Positions 43,413 through 55,781 are shown, counted from the stretch's first letter. The stretch: 64,000 nucleotides of DNA from Micromonospora sp. HNM0581 (GCF_012726175.1 NZ_JAASAD010000008.1:164649-228648), one strand, 5' to 3'. Notes: generated by a model from the sequence alone, not told the origin. Made by a program: numbers and translations.

Positions 43413-46400
43413 ATGATTCCACTGTCCTTCGCCCAACGCCGGATGTGGTTCCTGCACCGACTGGAAGGCGCGTCCGCGACGTACAACATCCCGTTCGTCC
43501 TACGCCTGAGCGGGCCACTTGACACGGCGGCGCTGTGCGCGGCCCTCACCGACGTCGTCACCCGCCACGAGAGCCTACGTACCGTCATCGTCGAGGACGC
43601 GTACGGAACTCCCGGTCAGCGGGTCCTGTCGCCCGAGGAGGCGGTTCTGAGCAGCCGGTTCCTCACCGTCGCCCCCGACGCCTCGCACGCCGCGGTGCAG
43701 GACGCGGTGCGCCAGGGATTCGACCTGCAGACGCAGATTCCGCTGCGGGCCGCCGTTTTCCAGGAGGCGCCGCAGGAACACCTGGTGGCGTTCGTGTTCC
43801 ACCACATCGCCGCGGACGGGGCGTCGATGGGACCGTTCCTGCGGGACCTGGCGACGGCGTACTCGGCCCGACTGCGGGGCACCGCACCGCAGTGGGCCCC
43901 GCTACCGGTGCAGTACAAGGACTACACGGTCTGGCAGCAACAACTGCTCGGTGACGAGTCCGACCCCGACAGCATCGCCGCGGCGCAGGTCGAGTACTGG
44001 CGCGCCGAGTTGACCGGCGTGCCGCAACCGCTGAACCTGCCCCTGGACCGGCCACGCCCGACCGCGGCCAGCCACCAGGGCGGCCACGTCGACTTCGAGT
44101 TGGACGAGGAACTGCTCACCGGCATCGCGAAGATCGCCGCGCAGCACGGTGCCACGGCCCCGATGGTCGCCCAGGCCGCACTGGCGGTACTGCTGCACCA
44201 TGTCGGCGCCGGCAACGACCTGACGATCGGCAGCCCGATCGAGGGGCGCGCCGACGAGCAACTCGACGACCTGATCGGATTCTTCGCCAACACCTGGGTG
44301 CTGCGCGTCGACCTGTCCGGAAACCCGGTGTTCGAGGACCTGCTCAGGCAGGTCCGGGACCGGGCCCTCGCCGCCTACGACCACCAGGACGTTCCGTTCG
44401 AGCGCCTGGTGGAGCTGCTCAGCCCGGAACGGACCACGGCCTACCAGCCCTTGTTCCAGGTGATGCTGGCCTGGCAGTTCGAGTGGACGCAAGTGGAGCT
44501 CGCTGGCCTTCAGGTCACCCCCGTACCGGCCGGCACGGGGACGGCCAAGTTCGACCTCTTCTTCAACATCGTCCCCGCCCCGACCGGCGGGGCCTACGGG
44601 CGGTTGGAGTACGCGACCGAGCTGTTCGACCCGGCCTCGGCGACACACCTGGTCGAGCGCTATCTACGGGTACTACGGCAGGTGGTCCGCGATCCCGCGG
44701 CTCGGCTCGCCGCGGTGGATCTGCTCACCGACGACGAACGGGACCGGTTGGCCCGGCTGAACCGGACGACGGTAGCGGTGCCGGACACGACGGTGGCGGA
44801 GCTGGTCGCCGCCCAGGTGGCCCGTACGCCGGACGCGCCTGCCGTGGTGTGCGGAGGTGTCACGTTGTCGTACCGGGAGCTCGACGACCGTGCCGGCCAG
44901 CTGGCCGCGCTGCTGCGGGAACGTGGTGTCGGACCGGACGTCGTGGTCGCCGTGGCGCTACCCCGGTCGGTGGACCTGGTGGTCACGCTGCTGGGCGTAC
45001 TCAAAGCCGGCGGTGCCTACCTGCCGGTCGACCCCACCTACCCGGCCGGGCGTGTCACCTTCCTGCTCGATGCGGCACAGCCCGCCCTGGTGGTGACCGA
45101 CGCCGCGACCGGGGCCGCGGTGCCGGCCGCGGCTGCGGTCCTCCGGCTCGAAGACCTGCGCCTGGACGGCCCGGCACCGGAGTTCCCGCCGGCCGGCGTC
45201 GGGCCGGACCATCTGGCCTACGTGATGTTCACCTCCGGCTCGACAGGCGTACCCAAGGGGGTCGCGGTCACCCACGGGTGCGTGGTCAACGGTGTGCGGG
45301 ACCTGCGTCGCAGGGTTCGGGTGGACACGGGTGGCCGGATGCTTGCCGCCACGTCGGTGAACTTCGACGTCTCGGTGTTCGAGACGTTCACGGCGCTGAC
45401 CACGGGCGCGAGCATCGAGATCGTTCGTGACGTGCTCGAACTCGCCGAACGTACCGGTTGGACGGGCACCACCGTGAGCGCCGTGCCCGCCGTGTTCGCC
45501 GCGTTGCTGGACCAACTCGACTCCGGCGCGCCCGGCCGTCCCGTACTCGACGTGGAGACTGTCGTGTTCGCCGGTGAGGCCCTCTCCGCCGACCTGGTCC
45601 GCGAGGTGCGGCGTGCCCTGCCCGGCGTGCGCGTCGTCAACGCGTACGGGCAGACGGAAAGTTTTTACGCCACCACCTATCCGGTCCCGCAGGAGCTGAC
45701 CGGCGTCGAAGCGGTACCGATCGGAGCGCCCCTGGCCAACATGCGCGTCTACGTGCTGGGCCCTGAACTGACACCGGTCGCCCCCGGCGTGACCGGTGAA
45801 CTGTACGTCGGAGGCCGACTCGCTCGCGGCTACCACCGGGACGGCCGGTCGACGGCGGAGCGTTTCGTCGCCTGCCCCTTCGGTCCGGCGGGTACGCGCA
45901 TGTACCGCACCGGCGATCTGGCCCGGTGGGACGACAACGGTCGACTGCGGTACGCGGGACGCGTCGACACGCAGGTGAAGGTGAACGGCATCCGGATCGA
46001 GCCCACCGAGATCGAGACCGTCGTCAGCCGGCACCCCGAAGTCGGTCGGGCGGCCGTCACCGTGTGCCAGGACCACCACGGTCGGGCCCGGCTCATCGGC
46101 TACGTGGCCGCGGCGGACACCGTCTCCGGCGACGGAAAGCAACGGGCGGCCGGAGTGTCACCGGCGCAGCTGCGTGCGTTCGTGGCCGAGCGGCTGCCGG
46201 ACTACATGGTCCCCGTCCAGTTCGTGATGCTGGACCGGCTGCCGGTGACCGCGAATGGCAAGATCGACCGGGCCGCGTTGCCCGTACCCGAATTCACCGA
46301 CACCGAGCACCGGGCGCCGCGCAGCGCCGTGGAGAACGTCCTGGCCGAGGTGTACGCGGACGTGCTGGGCGCCGGGCCGGTGGGGATCGACGACGACTTC

Positions 46401-49400
46401 TTCACGAGTGGCGGAGACAGTATCCGTTCGATCCAGGTCGCCGCGCGGGCCAAAGCACGGGGACTGGTCCTCAGCCCACGGGAGATCTTCGAGCACCGCA
46501 CCGTCGCCCGGCTCGCGGAACTGGTCGACGGTCGGGTGGGTGAGGAGCCGGTGACCCTGGCTGAGCTGCCCGGCGGCGGCGTGGGTTGGGCACCCCTGCC
46601 GCCGACGGCGGCACACGTGCTCGCATTGGGCGGTGGTATCGGACGGTTCTGCATGTCCGCACTGCTCACCCTGCCGGAGAACATCGGCCGGCGCGAACTC
46701 GTCGCGACGCTGCAGGCTGTGCTGGACCGGCACGACGTGCTGCGGTCCCGGCTCGACCGGGCCGGGGCGGGCATCGTCATGGCGGCCGTCGGCAGCGTGG
46801 ACGCCGACGCGTTGCTGCGGGACGTCGCCCTGCACGAAGCTGATGTGCGGGTCGAACTGGACGCGGCTGCGGACCGGCTGGACCCGGACGCCGGTGTCAT
46901 GGCCCAGTTCGTGCGGTTCACCTCCGACACGGACGTGGACCGACTGCTGATCGTGCTGCACCACCTGGTCGTCGACGGGGTGTCGTGGCGGATCCTCGTC
47001 CCCGACCTGGTGTCGGCCTGGCAGCGGGTCGACGGGGGTGGTTCCGCACCAACGGGGACGGTGGGTACCTCGTTGCGGCGGTGGATGTGGGCGCTGGCCG
47101 ATGCCGCGACCGACCCGCGTCGGGAGGCCGAACTGCCCGTCTGGCAGGAGATCCTGCGCACCGACGAGCCGGTGCTCGGCGCTCGTCGGCTCGATCCGGC
47201 CCGCGACGTGGCGGCAACAGTGGACACGCTGCGGGTGCAGGTGCCGCCGGAGGTCACCGGGACCCTGCTGACCACTGTGCCCGCGGTGTTCCGATCCGGC
47301 GTGGACGCCGCCTTGCTGGCGGGTCTGGTGCTGGCGTTGCGCCGCTGGCGTGCGACGCGGGGCCGCTCCGGCACCTCGACGCTGGTGCGGTTGGAGGGGC
47401 ACGGCCGAGCCGAACACGTGGTTCCCGGCGCCGACCTGTCGGGCACCGTCGGCTGGTTCACCGCGATGTTCCCGGTCCGGCTGGATCTGGCGGGTGTGGA
47501 CCTGCCGGACGCGTTCGCTGGTGGTCCGGAGGCCGGGCGGGCGATCAAAGCCGTCAAGGAGCAGCTACGGGCCGTGCCGGACAACGGCATGGGGTACGGC
47601 CTGCTGCGTCACTTGAACACGCAGACCGCCGCCGCGCTGGCGGGAACCTGTGAGCCGCAGATCGGCTTCAACTACCTGGGCCGTGCCTCCGGCACCGACA
47701 TTCCAGAGGAACTACGCGGCCTCGGCTGGGCACCGGATCCCACATACCGGGACCTGATCGCCGCCCCGGACGGTGACATGCCGGCTCTGTCCGCACTGGA
47801 GATCAACGCTGTCGTCACGCACACCGGCGACGGTGACGAGCTGACCGCCTACTTCGGTTTCCCCACCGGAGTGCTCGACCGCGACGAGGTGACCGAGCTG
47901 GCCGAGCTGTGGGTCGAGGCGCTCAGCGCCCTGGCACGCCACGCCAGCACCTCCGGCGCCGGCGGGCTGACCCCGAGCGACGCACCGTTGGTCGAGGTGA
48001 GTCAAGCGGAGATCGACTCGTGGGAGAACCGTCACGGGGCACTGACCACGGTCTGGCCGACCACACCGGTGCAGTCCGGCATGTTGTTCCACACGGCCAT
48101 GGCCGGGTCGTCGTTTGACGCGTACCACATGCAACTGGTGTTCCACCTGGCGGGCGCGGTCGATCCGGAGCGGATGCGCCGCGCCGCGCAGGCGTTGGTG
48201 GCGCGGCACGCCACCCTCCGGGCGGCGTTCGTCGACCGGGCGGACGGCACGACGGTGCAGCTGGTGCCACAGCTGGTTGAGCTGCCGTGGCAGTACCACG
48301 ACCTGACCGTGTTCGGTGCGGCAGAGCGCACGGAGAGGTTCGAGCGCCTGCTCGCGCGGGACCGGGCCGTCCACTTCGATGCGGCCAGCCCGCCGCTGCT
48401 GCGGATGGCCCTCGTCGTCGCGACGCCGGGCCGCGCGGAACTGGTGCTCACCGCCCACCACGTGCTTGTCGACGGCTGGTCGATGCCGCTGATGCTGCGG
48501 GACCTTTTGCTGCTCTATGCCTCCGGCGGCGACCCGGCCCGGCTGCCCACATCCGGTGACTTCGGTGAGTTTCTTCGCTGGCGGGCCCAGCAGGACCACG
48601 CGGAGTCCGCCCGGGTGTGGACGAGCGAGCTCGACGGTGTCGAGGAACCGACCCTGCTCGCCCCCGGCGCGGACCCGGCAGACGTAGAGGGCGTCGGTCA
48701 GGTCGATGTCGTACTCGACCCGGACGAGGCGCAGGCCCTCAACCGGCGGGCGGCCGAGTGGGGTATCACGGTCAACACTCTGGTCCAGGGCGCCTGGGCG
48801 CTGCTGCTCGGCCAGCTCACCGGCCGGCAGGACGTGCTGTTCGGGGCGACCGTCTCCGGACGCCCGCCCGCGGTGGCCGGCGTCGACTCGATCGTCGGCA
48901 TGTTCATCAACACCATTCCGGTACGCGTCGAGTTCACCCCCGGCGACAGTGTCGTGGCGGTCCTCACCCGGTCGCAGGCCCGGCAGGCCCGGCTGCTGGA
49001 ACACCACTACCACGGGTTGACCGAGATCCAGCAGGCGGTCGGCCTACCGTCCCTGTTCGACACTCTCGTCGTCTTCGAGTCCTACCCGGTCGACCGGGAT
49101 GCGCTCGCCGCCGCCGCCGACGCCGCTGACGGTCTCGCCTTCACCGGCCTGCGCCCGTCCACGGCCACCAACTACCCGTTGACTCTGATGGCGGCGGCGG
49201 ATCCGCAGCTGCAACTCCTCCTGCAGTACGCGCGCGGCGTCTTCGACCCGGACGCGGTGCAGGTGCTGGCGGCTCGCCTCGGACGTGTGCTGCGGCAGTT
49301 GGTGGCCACACCGAGCCCGACCGTGGCGCAGCTCGACATCCTCGACCCGGCCGAACGTGAACTGCTGCTCACCGAGGTCAACGACACTGCGGTACCGACT

Positions 49401-51173
49401 CCGTCGACCACGGTCGTCGGGCTGGTCGAGGCCCAGGTGGTGCGGACCCCGGACGCGGTGGCCGTGGTCGCCGAGGGCGGATCGCTCACGTACCGTGACC
49501 TGTCCGTCCGGGCCGCCCGTCTCGCAGACGAGCTGACCGGTCGCGGCGTGGGCCCCGAGTCGTTGGTCGCGGTGGCTCTGCCCCGGTCGGTGGACCTGGT
49601 CGTCGCGCTGCTGGCGATCCTGCGGGCGGGTGGCGCGTACCTGCCGGTCGACCCCAGGTACCCCAGCTCCCGCACCGCCGCCATTCTCCGGCAGGCCCGC
49701 CCCGGCCTCGTGCTCACCGACTCGTCGACGGTGGCGGGGCTGCCGGAGCACGACGCACCCGACCTCCTCCTCGACACGCTCGACCTGACCGGCGAGCACA
49801 CCGGCCCCGAACGGCGGATCGAGGCACAGCAGTTGGCGTACGTGATGTACACCTCCGGCTCCACGGGGCGGCCCAAGGGGGTGGCCATCACACACGCGAA
49901 CCTGGTCAACGGGGTGCTGAGGCTCGCGCCCCGGGTGGGCCTGGGGCTCGGCAAGCGGCTCCTCGCCAGCACCTCGGTGAACTTCGACGTCTCGGCGTTC
50001 GAGATCTTCACGACGCTGGCCTGCGGCGGAGTCGTCGAAATGGTGCGGGACGTCCTGGTTCTGGGTGAGCGGGCGGGCTGGCGTGGCAGTGTGATCTCCA
50101 CCGTGCCGTCGGCCTTCGCCGAGCTGGTCGACGGGATCGCCGGCCGCACCAGCGTGGAGACCATCGTGTTCGCTGGCGAGGCGCTGCCCGGATCGCTCGT
50201 CGAGAGGACGCGGGCGGTCTTCCCCGGCGTGCGGGTGGTGAACGCCTACGGGCAAAGCGAGTCGTTCTACGCCACCACCTTCACGATCGCCGGGGACCCA
50301 CCGGATCAGACGGGGAGCGTGTCGGTCGGCACACCGCTGGGCAACATGCGGGCGTACGTCCTGGGTCCCGGCCTGGCGCCGGTGCCGGCGGGGGTCGTCG
50401 GTGAGCTGTACGTCGGGGGCAGTGTCGGTCGTGGATACCACGGCCGCGCCGACCTGACCGCCGAGCGCTTCGTCGCCGACGCGTTCGGTCCGCCAGGGGC
50501 CCGGATGTACCGCACCGGCGACCTGGCCCGGTGGAACGACGCGGGGCAGCTGGAGTACGCGGGCCGGGGCGACACGCAGGTCAAGGTGCGCGGTTTCCGG
50601 ATCGAACCGGGTGAGGTCGAGGCGGTGCTCACCGCGCATCCGGCGGTGGCCCAGACCGTCGTGGTGTCCCGGCCCGGCGCGGTGACCGGCACCCGACTCG
50701 CCGCCTACGTGGTGGCCTCGGGCGACGTCGACGCCGCGGAGTTGAGGCGGTACACCGCCGAGCGGCTGCCGGAGTTCATGGTGCCGTCGGCCTTCGTGCT
50801 GCTGGACCGGCTGCCGCTGATGGCCAACGGCAAGTTGGACCGGGACGCTCTTGCCGAACCGGAGTTCGGCGGGACCGACCACCGGGCGCCGAGTACCGCC
50901 CGTGAGGAGTGCCTGGTCAGGCTCTTCGCCGAGGTGCTCGGGCGGGAACAAGTCGGCGTCGACGACGACTTCTTCGAGCTGGGTGGACATTCCCTGCTCG
51001 CCACCCGGTTGATCAGCCGCCTCCGGGCGGAGACCGGAGCGGAGATCTCCATCCGCACGATATTCGACCTGCCCACGGTGGCCACGCTCGCTGCATGGCT
51101 GGACCGGGCCGGACCGGAAGCACCAGCAGCTCCGCGTCGCCCCCGCCTGCGCAAGATGACCGTAGAGGAGTAA
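43413..51173 (+). CDS. NRPS, two modules: C-A-T-E-C-A-T
   Basis: 2586 residues, same architecture as the preceding NRPS. C1 about 1-430 (HHIAADG at 130). A1 about 445-960 ([29 protein letters not shown]; pocket D-V-F-S-V-A-A-Y-A). T1 GGDS at Ser1003. E about 1060-1520 ([11 protein letters not shown]). C2 about 1545-1985 (HHVLVDG, DCL type). A2 about 2000-2480 ([29 protein letters not shown]; pocket again D-V-F-S-V-A-A-Y-A). T2 LGGHS at Ser2527. It adds residues 4 (D) and 5 (L), both apparently the same amino acid as residue 2. It ends in [11 protein letters not shown], matching the upstream NRPS tail. Only ten bases separate it from the previous gene. Confidence 0.95.
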   Translation: MIPLSFAQRRMWFLHRLEGASATYNIPFVLRLSGPLDTAALCAALTDVVTRHESLRTVIVEDAYGTPGQRVLSPEEAVLSSRFLTVAPDASHAAVQDAVRQGFDLQTQIPLRAAVFQEAPQEHLVAFVFHHIAADGASMGPFLRDLATAYSARLRGTAPQWAPLPVQYKDYTVWQQQLLGDESDPDSIAAAQVEYWRAELTGVPQPLNLPLDRPRPTAASHQGGHVDFELDEELLTGIAKIAAQHGATAPMVAQAALAVLLHHVGAGNDLTIGSPIEGRADEQLDDLIGFFANTWVLRVDLSGNPVFEDLLRQVRDRALAAYDHQDVPFERLVELLSPERTTAYQPLFQVMLAWQFEWTQVELAGLQVTPVPAGTGTAKFDLFFNIVPAPTGGAYGRLEYATELFDPASATHLVERYLRVLRQVVRDPAARLAAVDLLTDDERDRLARLNRTTVAVPDTTVAELVAAQVARTPDAPAVVCGGVTLSYRELDDRAGQLAALLRERGVGPDVVVAVALPRSVDLVVTLLGVLKAGGAYLPVDPTYPAGRVTFLLDAAQPALVVTDAATGAAVPAAAAVLRLEDLRLDGPAPEFPPAGVGPDHLAYVMFTSGSTGVPKGVAVTHGCVVNGVRDLRRRVRVDTGGRMLAATSVNFDVSVFETFTALTTGASIEIVRDVLELAERTGWTGTTVSAVPAVFAALLDQLDSGAPGRPVLDVETVVFAGEALSADLVREVRRALPGVRVVNAYGQTESFYATTYPVPQELTGVEAVPIGAPLANMRVYVLGPELTPVAPGVTGELYVGGRLARGYHRDGRSTAERFVACPFGPAGTRMYRTGDLARWDDNGRLRYAGRVDTQVKVNGIRIEPTEIETVVSRHPEVGRAAVTVCQDHHGRARLIGYVAAADTVSGDGKQRAAGVSPAQLRAFVAERLPDYMVPVQFVMLDRLPVTANGKIDRAALPVPEFTDTEHRAPRSAVENVLAEVYADVLGAGPVGIDDDFFTSGGDSIRSIQVAARAKARGLVLSPREIFEHRTVARLAELVDGRVGEEPVTLAELPGGGVGWAPLPPTAAHVLALGGGIGRFCMSALLTLPENIGRRELVATLQAVLDRHDVLRSRLDRAGAGIVMAAVGSVDADALLRDVALHEADVRVELDAAADRLDPDAGVMAQFVRFTSDTDVDRLLIVLHHLVVDGVSWRILVPDLVSAWQRVDGGGSAPTGTVGTSLRRWMWALADAATDPRREAELPVWQEILRTDEPVLGARRLDPARDVAATVDTLRVQVPPEVTGTLLTTVPAVFRSGVDAALLAGLVLALRRWRATRGRSGTSTLVRLEGHGRAEHVVPGADLSGTVGWFTAMFPVRLDLAGVDLPDAFAGGPEAGRAIKAVKEQLRAVPDNGMGYGLLRHLNTQTAAALAGTCEPQIGFNYLGRASGTDIPEELRGLGWAPDPTYRDLIAAPDGDMPALSALEINAVVTHTGDGDELTAYFGFPTGVLDRDEVTELAELWVEALSALARHASTSGAGGLTPSDAPLVEVSQAEIDSWENRHGALTTVWPTTPVQSGMLFHTAMAGSSFDAYHMQLVFHLAGAVDPERMRRAAQALVARHATLRAAFVDRADGTTVQLVPQLVELPWQYHDLTVFGAAERTERFERLLARDRAVHFDAASPPLLRMALVVATPGRAELVLTAHHVLVDGWSMPLMLRDLLLLYASGGDPARLPTSGDFGEFLRWRAQQDHAESARVWTSELDGVEEPTLLAPGADPADVEGVGQVDVVLDPDEAQALNRRAAEWGITVNTLVQGAWALLLGQLTGRQDVLFGATVSGRPPAVAGVDSIVGMFINTIPVRVEFTPGDSVVAVLTRSQARQARLLEHHYHGLTEIQQAVGLPSLFDTLVVFESYPVDRDALAAAADAADGLAFTGLRPSTATNYPLTLMAAADPQLQLLLQYARGVFDPDAVQVLAARLGRVLRQLVATPSPTVAQLDILDPAERELLLTEVNDTAVPTPSTTVVGLVEAQVVRTPDAVAVVAEGGSLTYRDLSVRAARLADELTGRGVGPESLVAVALPRSVDLVVALLAILRAGGAYLPVDPRYPSSRTAAILRQARPGLVLTDSSTVAGLPEHDAPDLLLDTLDLTGEHTGPERRIEAQQLAYVMYTSGSTGRPKGVAITHANLVNGVLRLAPRVGLGLGKRLLASTSVNFDVSAFEIFTTLACGGVVEMVRDVLVLGERAGWRGSVISTVPSAFAELVDGIAGRTSVETIVFAGEALPGSLVERTRAVFPGVRVVNAYGQSESFYATTFTIAGDPPDQTGSVSVGTPLGNMRAYVLGPGLAPVPAGVVGELYVGGSVGRGYHGRADLTAERFVADAFGPPGARMYRTGDLARWNDAGQLEYAGRGDTQVKVRGFRIEPGEVEAVLTAHPAVAQTVVVSRPGAVTGTRLAAYVVASGDVDAAELRRYTAERLPEFMVPSAFVLLDRLPLMANGKLDRDALAEPEFGGTDHRAPSTAREECLVRLFAEVLGREQVGVDDDFFELGGHSLLATRLISRLRAETGAEISIRTIFDLPTVATLAAWLDRAGPEAPAAPRRPRLRKMTVEE

Positions 51174-51177
51174 GCAC

Positions 51178-54100
51178 ATGATCCCGTTGTCCTTCGCGCA
51201 ACGCCGCTACTGGTATCTGCACCAACTGGAGGGTGGCGAGACCTGGAACATGTCGGCTGCCCTGCGGCTGACCGGAGAACTGGACCTGCCCGCGATGGAC
51301 GCGGCGATCCGGGACGTGGTCGAGCGGCACGAGATCCTGCGCACCACGTACGTGGTCAACGACCAGGGCGAGCCGTACCAACGGGTGCTGCCGGCAGGGG
51401 AAGCCCGGGTGACGACTCCGGTCATCGAGGTGTCACCGGGGGAGGTGGCCGGAGCGGTCGACACGGCGGTCGCGCACCCCTTCGACCTGGCGACCGAGAT
51501 CCCGTTCCGGGCCAGCGTGATCCGCTCCTCGCCCCGCGACCACGTCCTCGTCCTGGCCATCCACCACATCGCCACCGACGGCAGCTCCAGCTTCCCGCTG
51601 GCCAGGGACCTCGCCACGGCCTACACCGCCCGCCGCGCCGGCCGGGCGCCCCGGTTCACGCCGTTGCCGGTGCAGTACAAGGACTTCACGTTGTGGCAGC
51701 GTGAGGTGCTCGGTGACCTGAAGGACCCCAACAGCCTCGCCGCGGCGCAGCTGGAGTACTGGCGTAAGGAACTGGCAGGTGTTCCTCAGCCGCTCAACCT
51801 GCCGCTCGACCGTCCACGATCGGCGGACCTGAGCACCGACGGTGACGCGGTGGCCTTCGTGGTGCGGTCCGCTGTCACCGCCGGCCTCGAACGCCTCGCC
51901 GCCGAACGTGGCATGACCATGTCGATGATCGTGCAGGCCGCCCTGGCGGTGCTGCTGTGCAAACTCGGCGGCGGCGAGGACGTGCCGATCGGGTCTCCGA
52001 TCGCTGGACGGACCGACGAGGCCTTGGCCGACCTGGTCGGGTGCTTCGTCAACAACCTGGTGTTGCGCGTCGACCTGTCCGGCGACCCGACCTTCCTGGA
52101 CGTGCTCGCGCAGGTACGCAACAAGGCGCTGACCGCGTACGAGCACCAGGACGTGCCGTTCGACGTACTGGTCGAGGAGATCAACCCGGATCGTTCCGCC
52201 ACGTACCGGCCGATGTTCCAGGTGATGTGCGGCTGGCAGAACTTCGCCAGACCGGTGCTCGATTTCCCGGGGCTCACGGCCGAGTTCCAGCAGGCCCTGA
52301 CCACGAAAGCCATGGTCGACCTCTTCTTCAGCATGACCCTGGACGACGCGGCGGGTGTGCTCTACGGCGACATCCAGTACGGGACCAGGTTGTTCGACCG
52401 GGACACCGTCGAGGCCATGGCCGCCCGGTTCGTCCGAGTCCTGGAGCAACTGGTCGCCGACCCGACCCGGTGCGTCGGCGACGTCGACGTGCTCGACGCA
52501 CCGGAACGTGACCGGCTGTTGGTGCGGGTGAACGACACCGCCGAGCCGACACTCGAAGGCGGGCTGCTGGCGGCGGTGCGTCGCCGGGTGCAGGAGACAC
52601 CGCAGGCACCCGCGGTACTCACCGAGAACGCGTCGCTCACCTACCACGAGCTGGACGTCCGGTCCAACCAGCTGGCGCACTGGTTGGTGGAACGCGGCGT
52701 GCGGGCCGAGTCGGTCGTCGCCGTCTGTCTGCCCCGCACCGCGAACCTTGTGGTGGCGTTGTTGGCGGTCGTCAAGGCCGGCGGGGCGTACGTGCCGCTG
52801 GACCCGGAACACCCGCGCTCCCGCATCGACCACATTCTGGCCCAGGCGAGGCCGGTGCTGGTACTCGACCACGAAGCGCTGTCCGGCCTCGACTGCTCGG
52901 GCTACCCGGACCATCCGCCGACGGTGGTCGTGCATCCGGGCAACACCCAGTACGTCATCTACACGTCCGGTTCGACGGGTGCTCCGAAGGGCGTGACGAT
53001 TCCGCGCAGCGCGGTCGCGAACTTCCTGGCCTCCGTCCAGCGGCGGTTCCCGTTGTCGCCGGGGGAGCGCATGCTGTTCAGCACGACGGTGTCGTTCGAC
53101 ATGGCGAACACCGAGTTGTACCTCCCCTTCGTCGCCGGCGCGACGATGGTGATGGCCGCCAGGGAGACCGTCACCGATCCGGCGGCCGTGCTCGCGTTCA
53201 TCCGTCGCAACCGAGTGAGCGTGGTGCAGGCCACGCCGGGATTCTGGCAGATGCTGCTCGCCCACGAACCGGACGCCGCGCGGGGGCTGCGCATCATCAC
53301 CGGTGCGGAGGCGGTGCCCGCCCGACTCGCCGAGACGCTGGCCGGGCAGGCCAGCGAGGTCGGCAACTGGTACGGCCCGTCCGAGACGACGACGTGGTCG
53401 ACGATGGCGCCGCTGACATCAGGCAAGCCGGTGGCGATCGGCACCCCGATCGGCAACACCCAGGTGTATCTGCTCGACTCCCGGTTCTGCCCGGTGCCGC
53501 GCGGGGTGACCGCGGAGGTGTACATCGCCGGCGATGGACTGGCCCGCGGCTACCAGGGCCGGTCGGACCTGACCGCCGAGCGGTTCCTGTCCTGTCCGTT
53601 CGGGCCGGCCGGATCGCGGATGTACCGGACCGGAGACCTGGCCCGGTGGAACCGCGACGGTCAACTGGAGTACGTCGCGCGTACCGACTTCCAGGTGAAG
53701 GTCCGAGGCTTCCGGATCGAGCTGGGGGAGATCGAGCATGTACTGGCCGCGCATCCCGGCGTGGCGCAGGCCGCGGTCGTGGTGCGCGAGAACCCGCAGG
53801 GCGACAGGAGCATCGTGGGCTACGTGGTGCCCACGTCGCCCGACGTCGGGACCGAGCAGCTCCCCGCCGAACTCGTCACCTACCTGCGCGGGCGCCTTCC
53901 GGACTACATGGTGCCGGGCACGTTGATCCCCCTCACCGAGCTGCCGCTCACGCCGAACGGGAAGCTCGACCGTCGGGCGCTGCCCGAGGAGGACACCAGC
54001 CGGGGAAGCGGACGGGAGCCGCGCAACTCGCAGGAGCGGCGGCTGTGCGCGATCTTCGGTGACCTGCTGGACCGGGAGGTCGTCGGCGTCGACGAGGACT

Positions 54101-54981
54101 TCTTCGCCCTGGGCGGTCACTCGCTGCTGGCCACCCGGCTCAGCGTGCGTATCCGCAAGGAGTTCGGGATCGAGTTCCCACTCCGGACGATCATCAAGTT
54201 CCCCACGGTGGCCGAGTTGGCCTCGCTGCTGCTGATCGGTCAGCCTGCCGGGGAGTCCGCCGACCCGCTCGGTGTGGTGCTGCCGCTCAACGCTGACCCC
54301 GGTACGGGCAAACCGCCGCTGTGGTTCTTCCACGGGGGAGGTGGGCTGGGGTGGGCGTACTTCAGCTTCGTGGTGCACGTGCCGGACCGGCCCGCGTACG
54401 CGCTTCAGGCGCGTGGTTACAACGGTGTCGGCGAGCTGGTGACGTCCGTGGAGGAGATGGTCGACCACTACATCGAGGAGATGCTGCGGATCCAGCCGGA
54501 CGGGCCGTTCCACCTGATCGGCTGGTCCTACGGCGGCACCGTGGCGCAGGCGGTCGCGGCGGGTCTCGCCCGCCGCGGGTACGAGATCGCCCTGACAGCC
54601 ATCCTCGACTCCCAGCCCGGCGGGCACGGCTGGTCCGAGATTCACGCCAACAAGACCATCGAGGACTACCGGGACGAGTTGGAGGACTTCTTCGGTCAGT
54701 ACATCGGCACCGACAACCAGCAGGACTCCATCGACGTCATGGCCCGCGTGTTGGCCAACAACTCCAGACTCATGATGACGTTCGAGTCGCCGGTGTACGA
54801 CGGTGACGTGTTGTTCTTCAACGCAGTTCTCAAGGACGACCTGTACGCGCACCTGTGGCGACCGTACGTTCTCGGTGCCATCGAGGAGTACGACGTGGAC
54901 GCCACGCACCACGAGATGAACCTGCCCGGCCCGGTTGCTGAGATCTTCGATGTCATCAACCGCAAGCTCGCGGCGCAGTGA
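51178..54981 (+). CDS. NRPS termination module: C-A-T-TE
   Basis: 1267 residues. C is about 1-430 (HHIATDG from His129, LCL type). A is about 450-930 (YTSGSTGAPKG, FDMANTE, WYGPSETTTW; pocket about D-M-T-Q-I-G-W-T-W, unassigned). T carries LGGHS at Ser982. The type I thioesterase covers about 1030-1267 with GWSYGG at Ser1117 and a late HHEM as probable catalytic His. It adds the sixth residue and releases the peptide by hydrolysis or cyclisation. It starts four bases after the previous stop. Confidence 0.95.
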   Translation: MIPLSFAQRRYWYLHQLEGGETWNMSAALRLTGELDLPAMDAAIRDVVERHEILRTTYVVNDQGEPYQRVLPAGEARVTTPVIEVSPGEVAGAVDTAVAHPFDLATEIPFRASVIRSSPRDHVLVLAIHHIATDGSSSFPLARDLATAYTARRAGRAPRFTPLPVQYKDFTLWQREVLGDLKDPNSLAAAQLEYWRKELAGVPQPLNLPLDRPRSADLSTDGDAVAFVVRSAVTAGLERLAAERGMTMSMIVQAALAVLLCKLGGGEDVPIGSPIAGRTDEALADLVGCFVNNLVLRVDLSGDPTFLDVLAQVRNKALTAYEHQDVPFDVLVEEINPDRSATYRPMFQVMCGWQNFARPVLDFPGLTAEFQQALTTKAMVDLFFSMTLDDAAGVLYGDIQYGTRLFDRDTVEAMAARFVRVLEQLVADPTRCVGDVDVLDAPERDRLLVRVNDTAEPTLEGGLLAAVRRRVQETPQAPAVLTENASLTYHELDVRSNQLAHWLVERGVRAESVVAVCLPRTANLVVALLAVVKAGGAYVPLDPEHPRSRIDHILAQARPVLVLDHEALSGLDCSGYPDHPPTVVVHPGNTQYVIYTSGSTGAPKGVTIPRSAVANFLASVQRRFPLSPGERMLFSTTVSFDMANTELYLPFVAGATMVMAARETVTDPAAVLAFIRRNRVSVVQATPGFWQMLLAHEPDAARGLRIITGAEAVPARLAETLAGQASEVGNWYGPSETTTWSTMAPLTSGKPVAIGTPIGNTQVYLLDSRFCPVPRGVTAEVYIAGDGLARGYQGRSDLTAERFLSCPFGPAGSRMYRTGDLARWNRDGQLEYVARTDFQVKVRGFRIELGEIEHVLAAHPGVAQAAVVVRENPQGDRSIVGYVVPTSPDVGTEQLPAELVTYLRGRLPDYMVPGTLIPLTELPLTPNGKLDRRALPEEDTSRGSGREPRNSQERRLCAIFGDLLDREVVGVDEDFFALGGHSLLATRLSVRIRKEFGIEFPLRTIIKFPTVAELASLLLIGQPAGESADPLGVVLPLNADPGTGKPPLWFFHGGGGLGWAYFSFVVHVPDRPAYALQARGYNGVGELVTSVEEMVDHYIEEMLRIQPDGPFHLIGWSYGGTVAQAVAAGLARRGYEIALTAILDSQPGGHGWSEIHANKTIEDYRDELEDFFGQYIGTDNQQDSIDVMARVLANNSRLMMTFESPVYDGDVLFFNAVLKDDLYAHLWRPYVLGAIEEYDVDATHHEMNLPGPVAEIFDVINRKLAAQ

Positions 54982-55015
54982 ACCGGCAAGCGGTCGAGGA
55001 CAGGAGTTGATCGAG

Positions 55016-55762
55016 ATGACAGGGCAGGGTGTGGCCGGTTCGACACGGGAGCGCGGCACACTGTTGTGCGTGCCGTTCGCGGGAGCGGGTGCTTCCTTCT
55101 TCCACCCGTGGCGTGAGCTGGCGGCGGGCCGATGGCGGGTCACCTCCGTCGAGTTGCCGGGCCGGGAGCGACGATTCTTGGAGGAGCCGTACCGCAACGT
55201 GGTCGAGGCGGCCCGTACCGAGGTCGACCGCGTCGCCGCCGACCTCGGTACCGGGACGCCGACCGTGCTGTTCGGACACAGCCTGGGTGCGGTGCTCGCG
55301 TACGAGTTGGTGCATCTGCTGAGCAGGCGGGGCGTCGCCGTCGAGGCGTTGATCGTCAGTGGTTCACCGGGACCGTGGACGCAGCGGGAGCGGCGGGCGG
55401 CCGGGCTCCCGGACGAAGAGTTCCTCGCCCGGGTCGAGGAGTTCGCCGGTTTCCGGCACGAGGCGCTCGACCACCCGGAGATGCGGGAGCTGATCCTTCC
55501 CGCGTTGCAGGCCGACTGCGAGATGCACGAGGCGTACGTGCCGAGCTTCGACGGGCCACTACCGGTGCCGATCTGCTCACTGCGGGGCAGCTCTGACGGC
55601 CTGGTGACGGCTGCGGAGGCTCAGCAGTGGCAGACGGCGACCACGGGCGGGTTCGGTTACGTGGAGTTCCCCGGTGACCACATGTACCTGGTGGATCAGG
55701 GTCGGCAGGTGCTCGACGTCATCGAGCAGGTCGAGGCCCTCAGTGGTGCCGCAACGGTCTGA
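55016..55762 (+). CDS. Type II thioesterase (Ser nucleophile)
   Basis: 248 residues; ATG 55016 has AGGAG nine bases upstream. The N-terminus VPFAGAGASFFHPW and the nucleophile elbow GHSLGAV (Ser89), with a late GDH (His222), are typical of external editing thioesterases. These clear misprimed or stalled carriers. It ends the NRPS operon, 34 bases after the terminal NRPS. Confidence 0.93.
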   Translation: MTGQGVAGSTRERGTLLCVPFAGAGASFFHPWRELAAGRWRVTSVELPGRERRFLEEPYRNVVEAARTEVDRVAADLGTGTPTVLFGHSLGAVLAYELVHLLSRRGVAVEALIVSGSPGPWTQRERRAAGLPDEEFLARVEEFAGFRHEALDHPEMRELILPALQADCEMHEAYVPSFDGPLPVPICSLRGSSDGLVTAAEAQQWQTATTGGFGYVEFPGDHMYLVDQGRQVLDVIEQVEALSGAATV

Positions 55763-55781
55763 GTCTGGCCGCGGCGTTCCC

